Assembly (NCBI GenBank): GCA_023417265.1
Contig: JAEZFY010000156.1
Span: 1 to 8,702, forward strand
Direction: 5' to 3'
From: Actinomycetes bacterium
Lineage (GTDB): Bacteria > Actinomycetota > Acidimicrobiia > Acidimicrobiales > Ilumatobacteraceae
DNA length: 8,702 nucleotides
Below the pieces are notes generated by a model. That model did not search any database. It was not told the DNA's origin and saw nothing but the letters and a program-made list of their open reading frames with translations. Numbering within the stretch: position 1 is the stretch's first letter; each line of letters starts with the position of its first letter. Position numbers and translations under genes: made by a program. Positions 5,424 through 8,702 of this stretch are shown piece by piece.

Positions 5424-6377
5424 ATGCCTGCAACCCGCCCAGGATCGAAGGGGGCCGTCGTGTCGGGGTGGGGCACCGCGCTCCCGCCCAAGGTCGTCAC
5501 CAACGACGAGCTGGCCGCCACGATGGACACCAGCGACGAGTGGATCGTCACGCGCACGGGCATCCGCGAGCGGCACATCGGCGGCACCACCGCCGGCTTG
5601 GCCGTCGAGGCCGGCCGTCAGGCGCTCGACATGGCCGGTCTGACGCCCGACCGGATCGACGCGCTGGTGCTCGCCACCACCACCCCCGACCGCCAGTGGG
5701 GCACCGCTCCGATCGTGCAGCACGAGCTCGGTATGCGGTGCGGGGCGTTCGAGGTCAACGCCGCCTGCTCGGGTTTCGTCTACGGGCTCGTACAGGCCCA
5801 CGGGATGATCGCGATGGGTGCCGACCGGGTGCTCCTCGTCGGCGCCGAGACGCTCTCCCGGATCACCGACTGGGACGACCGGGCGACCGCTCCCCTGTTC
5901 GGTGACGGCGCCGGCGCGATCGTGCTCGAATCGGTCGACGGCCCGGGCGCGCTGCTCGGGTGGGACCTCGACGCCGACGGCGGCGCCTCGGCGCTGCTGC
6001 ACGCCGAGGTCGGCGGCACGATCCACATGGCCGGCCAGGAAGTGTTCCGCCGGGCCGTACGGATCATGATCGACTCGGCCGAGAAGTCGCTCGCCCACGC
6101 CGGCGTGACCGCCGACGACCTCGCCCTGATCGTCCCCCACCAGGCCAACATCCGGATCATCCAGGCTGCCTGCGAGCGGCTCGGCGTGCCGATGGAGAAG
6201 GCCGCCGCGGTGATCGACCGCACCGGCAACACGTCCTCGGCGTCGATCCCACTGGCTCTCGCCGACGCCCTCGATCACGGGCGGGTCAGCGATGGCGACC
6301 TCGTGTTGCTGGTCGGCTTCGGGGGCGGGATGACCGCGGCCAGCGCGGTGCTGCGCTGGGGCGGCGGGCCGGCGTGA
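5424..6377 (+). CDS. fabH: beta-ketoacyl-ACP synthase III
   Basis: A 317-residue KAS III, the usual length. It condenses an acyl-CoA primer with malonyl-ACP made by FabD, starting each fatty-acid chain. The catalytic triad is complete: C115 in VNAACSGFVYGL, H239 in PHQANIRII and N269 in GNTSSASIPLAL. The N-terminal hallmark DTSDEWIVTRTGIRERHI is at about 35-52, and the C terminus has the typical VGFGGGMTAASAVLRW. Whether it prefers acetyl-CoA or branched primers cannot be told from the sequence. The ATG at 5424 has a good Shine-Dalgarno site. The first dozen residues (MPATRPGSKGAV) are a few longer than in many homologues, but no better start follows. The stop TGA overlaps the fabG start by 4 bases (GTGA), which indicates coupled translation. 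Confidence 0.96.
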   Translation: MPATRPGSKGAVVSGWGTALPPKVVTNDELAATMDTSDEWIVTRTGIRERHIGGTTAGLAVEAGRQALDMAGLTPDRIDALVLATTTPDRQWGTAPIVQHELGMRCGAFEVNAACSGFVYGLVQAHGMIAMGADRVLLVGAETLSRITDWDDRATAPLFGDGAGAIVLESVDGPGALLGWDLDADGGASALLHAEVGGTIHMAGQEVFRRAVRIMIDSAEKSLAHAGVTADDLALIVPHQANIRIIQAACERLGVPMEKAAAVIDRTGNTSSASIPLALADALDHGRVSDGDLVLLVGFGGGMTAASAVLRWGGGPA

Positions 6378-7084
6378 GCGGCCGCATCGTCCTGGTGACG
6401 GGCGGCTCGCGGGGCATCGGCTTGGCGATCGCCCGCCGGTTCGCGGCCGACGGCGATCGGGTCGCCGTCACGTACCACTCGTCGCCACCACCCGATGGCC
6501 TGTTCGGCGTGAAGTGTGACGTCACCGATCAGGCCGCCGTCGACGAAGCCTTCGCCACCGTCGAAGCCGAGTTCGGCGGACCGGTCGAGGTGCTCGTGTC
6601 GAACGCCGGCGTCACCCGGGACGGGCTGATCCTGCGCATGAGCGAGGACGACTTCACGTCGGTCGTCGACGCCAACCTCACCGCCGCCTACCGCGTGTGC
6701 AAGCGGGCGGCGCGTGGGATGGTCAAGGCCCGCGCCGGGCGGATCGTGCTGATCTCGTCGGTGGTGGGCCTGCTCGGCCAGGCCGGCCAAGCAAACTACG
6801 CCGCGTCGAAAGCCGGGCTGGTCGGCCTCGCCCGGTCGCTCGCCCGCGAGCTCGGCTCGCGCGGCATCACCGTCAACGTGGTGGCTCCCGGCCCCGTCGA
6901 GACCGACATGACGGCGGCGCTCAGCGAGGCCCAGCTGGCGTCGATCGTCGGGGCCGTCCCGCTCGGACGGATGGCCAGCCCCGACGAGGTGGCCGGAGCA
7001 GTGGTGTTCCTCGCCAGCGCCGACGCCGCCTACATCACCGGCGCCGTCGTACCGGTCGACGGCGGGCTCGGCATGGGCCACTGA
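6374..7084 (+). CDS. fabG: 3-oxoacyl-ACP reductase, MabA/FabG1-like
   Basis: A 236-residue short-chain dehydrogenase that reduces 3-oxoacyl-ACP with NADPH in fatty-acid elongation. The nucleotide-binding motif is T9-G-G-S-R-G-I-G16, followed by SNAG (76-79), and the catalytic S129, Y142 and K146 lie in ISSVVG and YAASK with the family spacing. Several stretches follow mycobacterial MabA rather than E. coli FabG: GLFGVKCDVTD, PVEVLVSNAG, TVNVVAPG and the ending VPVDGGLGMGH. MabA works on mycolic-acid precursors in mycobacteria, but here the gene sits in an ordinary fab cluster, so a general role is more likely. GTG at 6374 overlaps the fabH stop as GTGA and places the first beta strand (RIVLVTGG) at residue 4, so I am confident of the start. 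acpP follows after 80 bases containing a palindrome and a possible promoter. Confidence 0.96.
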   Translation: MSGRIVLVTGGSRGIGLAIARRFAADGDRVAVTYHSSPPPDGLFGVKCDVTDQAAVDEAFATVEAEFGGPVEVLVSNAGVTRDGLILRMSEDDFTSVVDANLTAAYRVCKRAARGMVKARAGRIVLISSVVGLLGQAGQANYAASKAGLVGLARSLARELGSRGITVNVVAPGPVETDMTAALSEAQLASIVGAVPLGRMASPDEVAGAVVFLASADAAYITGAVVPVDGGLGMGH

Positions 7085-7106
7085 GCCGACCGGCTGGGCA
7101 GCAACC

Positions 7107-7126
7107 CCGCCGCGGCGGCTCGCCGC
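7107..7126. promoter_or_regulatory. GC-rich palindrome and hairpin in the fabG-acpP gap
   Basis: CCGCCGCGGCGG (7107-7118) is a perfect 12-bp palindrome. An overlapping stem pairs GCGGCG (7112-7117) with CGCCGC (7121-7126) around a 3-base loop. The two forms exclude each other. This may be a partial terminator or attenuator, an operator just before the TACACT box, or an RNA-processing site; no T run follows. Confidence 0.35.
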
Positions 7127-7127
7127 G

Positions 7128-7133
7128 TACACT
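7128..7133 (+). promoter_or_regulatory. possible internal -10 box (TACACT) for acpP
   Basis: TACACT fits TANNNT, and a transcript starting about 7 bases on would have a leader of some 25 bases carrying the Shine-Dalgarno site. An extra promoter would suit ACP, which is needed in larger amounts than the enzymes around it. No -35 box is clear and the call rests on the hexamer alone. Confidence 0.35.
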
Positions 7134-7152
7134 TTCCCCTCACATCCCCAAC

Positions 7153-7158
7153 AAGGAG
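7153..7158 (+). promoter_or_regulatory. strong Shine-Dalgarno site of acpP
   Basis: AAGGAG lies 6 bases before the GTG at 7165. It is the best ribosome-binding site in the window and fixes GTG as the start, which otherwise might be doubted. A strong site fits the high demand for ACP. Confidence 0.85.
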
Positions 7159-7164
7159 AATCCC

Positions 7165-7401
7165 GTGTCTGACGAACTGTTCGCCCGCTTCCAGAAGTGC
7201 GCTGTCGAGGTGCTCTCGGTGTCCGAGGATCAGGTCGTTCGCGACGCCAAGTTTGGCGACGACCTCGATGCCGACAGCCTCGACCTGGTCGAGCTCGTGA
7301 TGGCCCTCGAAGAGGAGTTCGGCGTCGAGGTGCCCGAGGAAGAGCTCGAGGGCATCGAGACCGTCGGCCAGGCGTACGACCTGGTCGCCGGCAAGCTCTG
7401 A
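7165..7401 (+). CDS. acpP: acyl carrier protein
   Basis: A 78-residue acidic protein of the standard ACP length. It carries the growing acyl chain on a 4'-phosphopantetheine arm and shuttles it among FabD, FabH, FabG and FabF. The attachment residue is S38 in the DSL motif of DDLDADSLDLVELVM. The acidic recognition helix II follows with EEEFGVEVPEEELEGIETVGQ. C12 in helix I is unusual for an ACP but far from the active site. The GTG start is fixed by an AAGGAG site. The gene lies between fabG (80 bases before) and fabF (20 bases after). The holo-ACP synthase that would add the arm is not in the window. Confidence 0.97.
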   Translation: MSDELFARFQKCAVEVLSVSEDQVVRDAKFGDDLDADSLDLVELVMALEEEFGVEVPEEELEGIETVGQAYDLVAGKL

Positions 7402-7421
7402 GCCGCACCGCGGTCCAACCG

Positions 7422-8609
7422 ATGACGAAAGCAGCCGGTCGCCGCGTGGCGATCACCGGGCTGGGTGTCGTCGCTCCGTGCGGCCTCGGCAAGGAGGCGT
7501 TCTGGCAGGGCCTGCTCGGCCCCGGCCTGACCGACGCCGGCAACGCCGTGTACATCCAGGATTGGGACTCGACCCCCTACTACGACTCACCCAAGGACGC
7601 CCGCCGGGCCGACCTGTCCGAGCAGTTCGCGATCGCGGCAGCGAGCGAGGCGTTCACCCAGTCGGGTGAGTTGACCGCGACCCGCGACCGGATCGGCACG
7701 ATCTTCGCCACCGGCGTGGGCGGCATCTTCACGCTCGAGGAGCAGATCGCGACCCGGCTCGAGCGCGGCCCCCGCCGGGTGTCGCCGTTCCTCGTGCCGA
7801 TGATGATGCCCAACGCGCCGGGCGCGGCGATCTCGCTGCGGTTCGGCTTGCAGGGCCCGAACGAGACGATCACCACCGCCTGCGCGGCGGGCACGCACGC
7901 GATCTTGTACGCGGCCCGGCTGATCAAATGGGGCATCGCCGACGCGATCGTCACCGGCGGCGCCGAACACGCCGGTACGCCGACGTCGATCGCCAGCTTC
8001 AGCAACATGACGGCGCTCAGCTCGTCGGGCACGTCGCGCCCGTTCGACACCGACCGGGATGGGTTCATCATGGGCGAGGGCGCGGCGGCGCTGGTGCTCG
8101 AGGAGTGGTCGCTGGCCGAGGCCCGCGGCGCCACCATCCTCGGCGAAGTGCTCGGCGGTGGCAGCAACGCCGACGCGCATCACATCACGGCCCCGCGCCC
8201 CGACGGGGGCGGCGCCGCGGCGTGCATGCGCCTGGCACTGGCCGAGTCCGGCCTCGAGGCCACCGACATCCGTCAGATCAACGCCCACGGCACGTCGACG
8301 CCGCTGAACGACGCGGCCGAGGCGCTGGCCGTCGACACGGTGTTCGGATCGCATCGCCCGGCGGTGACGTCGATCAAGGGCGTCACGGGACACGCGCTCG
8401 GCGCGGCTGGCGCGCTCGAGGCGGCGGCGGTGGTGCTCTCGTTCGCCAAGCGCCAGATCCCGCCGACGGCCAACACCAAGGTGCTCGGCGATGGCATCGA
8501 CGTCGACGTGGTGATGGGCGCCGCCCGCGACTGGGAGCCCGGTCCGACGATCAGCAACAACTTCGGCTTCGGCGGCCACAACGGCAGCGTGGTGTTCGCC
8601 CCCGCCTGA
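7422..8609 (+). CDS. fabF: beta-ketoacyl-ACP synthase II
   Basis: A 395-residue elongating condensing enzyme, about 18 residues shorter than E. coli FabF (413). It extends acyl-ACP with malonyl-ACP by decarboxylative condensation. The active-site residues are C154 in TACAAGTHA, H289 in NAHGTSTPLND, and K319 and H324 in SIKGVTGHALGAAG. The C-terminal NNFGFGGHNGSVVF is typical. Part of the length difference lies between about residues 32 and 60, where the usual loop after FWxxLL is replaced by a shorter GPGLTDAGNAVYIQDWDSTPYYD; this loop borders the acyl pocket in relatives, so substrate length may be affected (inference). It corresponds in position to the mycobacterial KasA/KasB genes that follow acpM. 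ATG at 7422 is the natural start, with GRRVAITGLGVVAP right after it; no clear Shine-Dalgarno site is seen, so coupling to acpP is likely. Confidence 0.95.
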   Translation: MTKAAGRRVAITGLGVVAPCGLGKEAFWQGLLGPGLTDAGNAVYIQDWDSTPYYDSPKDARRADLSEQFAIAAASEAFTQSGELTATRDRIGTIFATGVGGIFTLEEQIATRLERGPRRVSPFLVPMMMPNAPGAAISLRFGLQGPNETITTACAAGTHAILYAARLIKWGIADAIVTGGAEHAGTPTSIASFSNMTALSSSGTSRPFDTDRDGFIMGEGAAALVLEEWSLAEARGATILGEVLGGGSNADAHHITAPRPDGGGAAACMRLALAESGLEATDIRQINAHGTSTPLNDAAEALAVDTVFGSHRPAVTSIKGVTGHALGAAGALEAAAVVLSFAKRQIPPTANTKVLGDGIDVDVVMGAARDWEPGPTISNNFGFGGHNGSVVFAPA

Positions 8610-8616
8610 CTCGATT

Positions 8617-8638
8617 GGCGTGCGGTGGGCGTGCGGTG
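8617..8638. repeat. perfect 11-bp tandem duplication after fabF
   Basis: GGCGTGCGGTG occurs twice with no gap, at 8617-8627 and 8628-8638. Each copy holds the left arm (GCGTGCGGT) of the hairpin that follows, so either copy can pair with the single right arm at 8661-8669. Confidence 0.85.
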
Positions 8639-8669
8639 CGGGCGCCGAGCCGGTGCCCGGACCGCACGC
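8629..8669. terminator. long GC-rich hairpin ending the fab cluster, probably between convergent genes
   Basis: The outer stem pairs GCGTGCGGT (8629-8637) with ACCGCACGC (8661-8669), 9 of 9. After a G-G mismatch, the inner stem pairs CGGGCGCC (8639-8646) with GGTGCCCG (8652-8659) with one G-T wobble, closed by a 5-base loop. It begins 20 bases after the fabF stop. No T run follows on either strand, so it resembles the U-poor terminators proposed for high-GC actinobacteria more than the classical type. Confidence 0.65.
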
Positions 8670-8674
8670 AACCG

Positions 8675-8702
8675 TCAGACGATCACGAACATCAGGTCGC
8701 AC
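8675..8702 (-). CDS. possible C-terminal end of a convergent gene (partial)
   Basis: On the minus strand one frame reads ...CDLMFVIV and then TGA at 8677-8675, entering from beyond the window edge. A stop a few bases past the bidirectional-looking hairpin is what a convergent gene would show. With only eight codons visible no product can be named, and the reading may be chance. Confidence 0.3.

Noticed and set aside
4710..6278. A 522-codon open frame on the minus strand
   Set aside because: It is opposite fabD and fabH, whose catalytic motifs are intact; the antisense product is low-complexity Arg/Gly/Asp-rich sequence.
6275..7555. A 426-codon open frame on the minus strand, and similar long ones at 2858-4018 and 7587-8702
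   Set aside because: All lie opposite proven genes and reflect the third-position G/C bias. None has a promoter, a ribosome site or family motifs.
1..8702. A mobile element, CRISPR array, defence system or biosynthetic cluster
   Set aside because: No integrase, transposase, Cas, toxin-antitoxin, NRPS or PKS gene is visible. The beta-ketoacyl synthase, reductase and ACP form an ordinary FAS-II set, not an aromatic PKS, because fabD and fabH are present and there is no chain-length factor.

Overview
The window is high-GC DNA with the look of an actinobacterial chromosome. The FabG here is of the mycobacterial MabA type down to its C-terminal GGLGMGH, an ANTAR response regulator of the PdtaR type sits beside polA as in mycobacteria, and several genes show a TANNNT -10 box placed 6-7 bases before the start codon, which is the layout of leaderless actinobacterial transcripts. 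There are no mycolic-acid genes. I favour a non-mycobacterial actinobacterium, perhaps of the Acidimicrobiia, but that placement is an inference. All complete genes look like core chromosome; I see no integrase, transposase, CRISPR array, toxin or phage gene.

Left part, minus strand (1-1408): a small coiled-coil protein of unknown function, the antiterminator-type response regulator pdtaR, and the N-terminal 5' nuclease part of DNA polymerase I (polA, cut by the window edge). They are spaced 25 and 16 bases apart and probably form one transcript. Divergently, a tRNA gene with a CAA (Leu) anticodon lies at 1507-1580. It has a Leu-like D arm and discriminator A but only a 5-base variable region, where tRNA-Leu normally has a long arm. 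This is one of the two most unusual things in the window.

Middle (1618-4168): a minus-strand lipoprotein L,D-transpeptidase (Thr/Ser linker, LysM domain, peptidoglycan-binding-like segment, YkuD catalytic domain) is divergent from a plus-strand YcaQ/AlkX-type DNA glycosylase carrying the Q-I-D motif. A 151-base divergent promoter region separates them.

Right part (4218-8609, plus strand): a compact type II fatty-acid synthesis cluster, fabD-fabH-fabG-acpP-fabF. FabD loads malonyl onto ACP, FabH starts chains, FabF elongates and FabG reduces the keto group; the dehydratase and enoyl reductase are not in the window. fabD has its own promoter with an operator-like inverted repeat and probably makes a leaderless mRNA. 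fabH and acpP have Shine-Dalgarno sites, fabG overlaps fabH by 4 bases, and acpP may have an extra promoter. FabD carries a C-terminal extension of about 75 residues that reads like a biotinyl/lipoyl half-barrel without the modified lysine, the second most unusual point. The cluster ends in a strong GC-rich hairpin whose left arm is tandemly duplicated, followed by what may be the last codons of a convergent gene.
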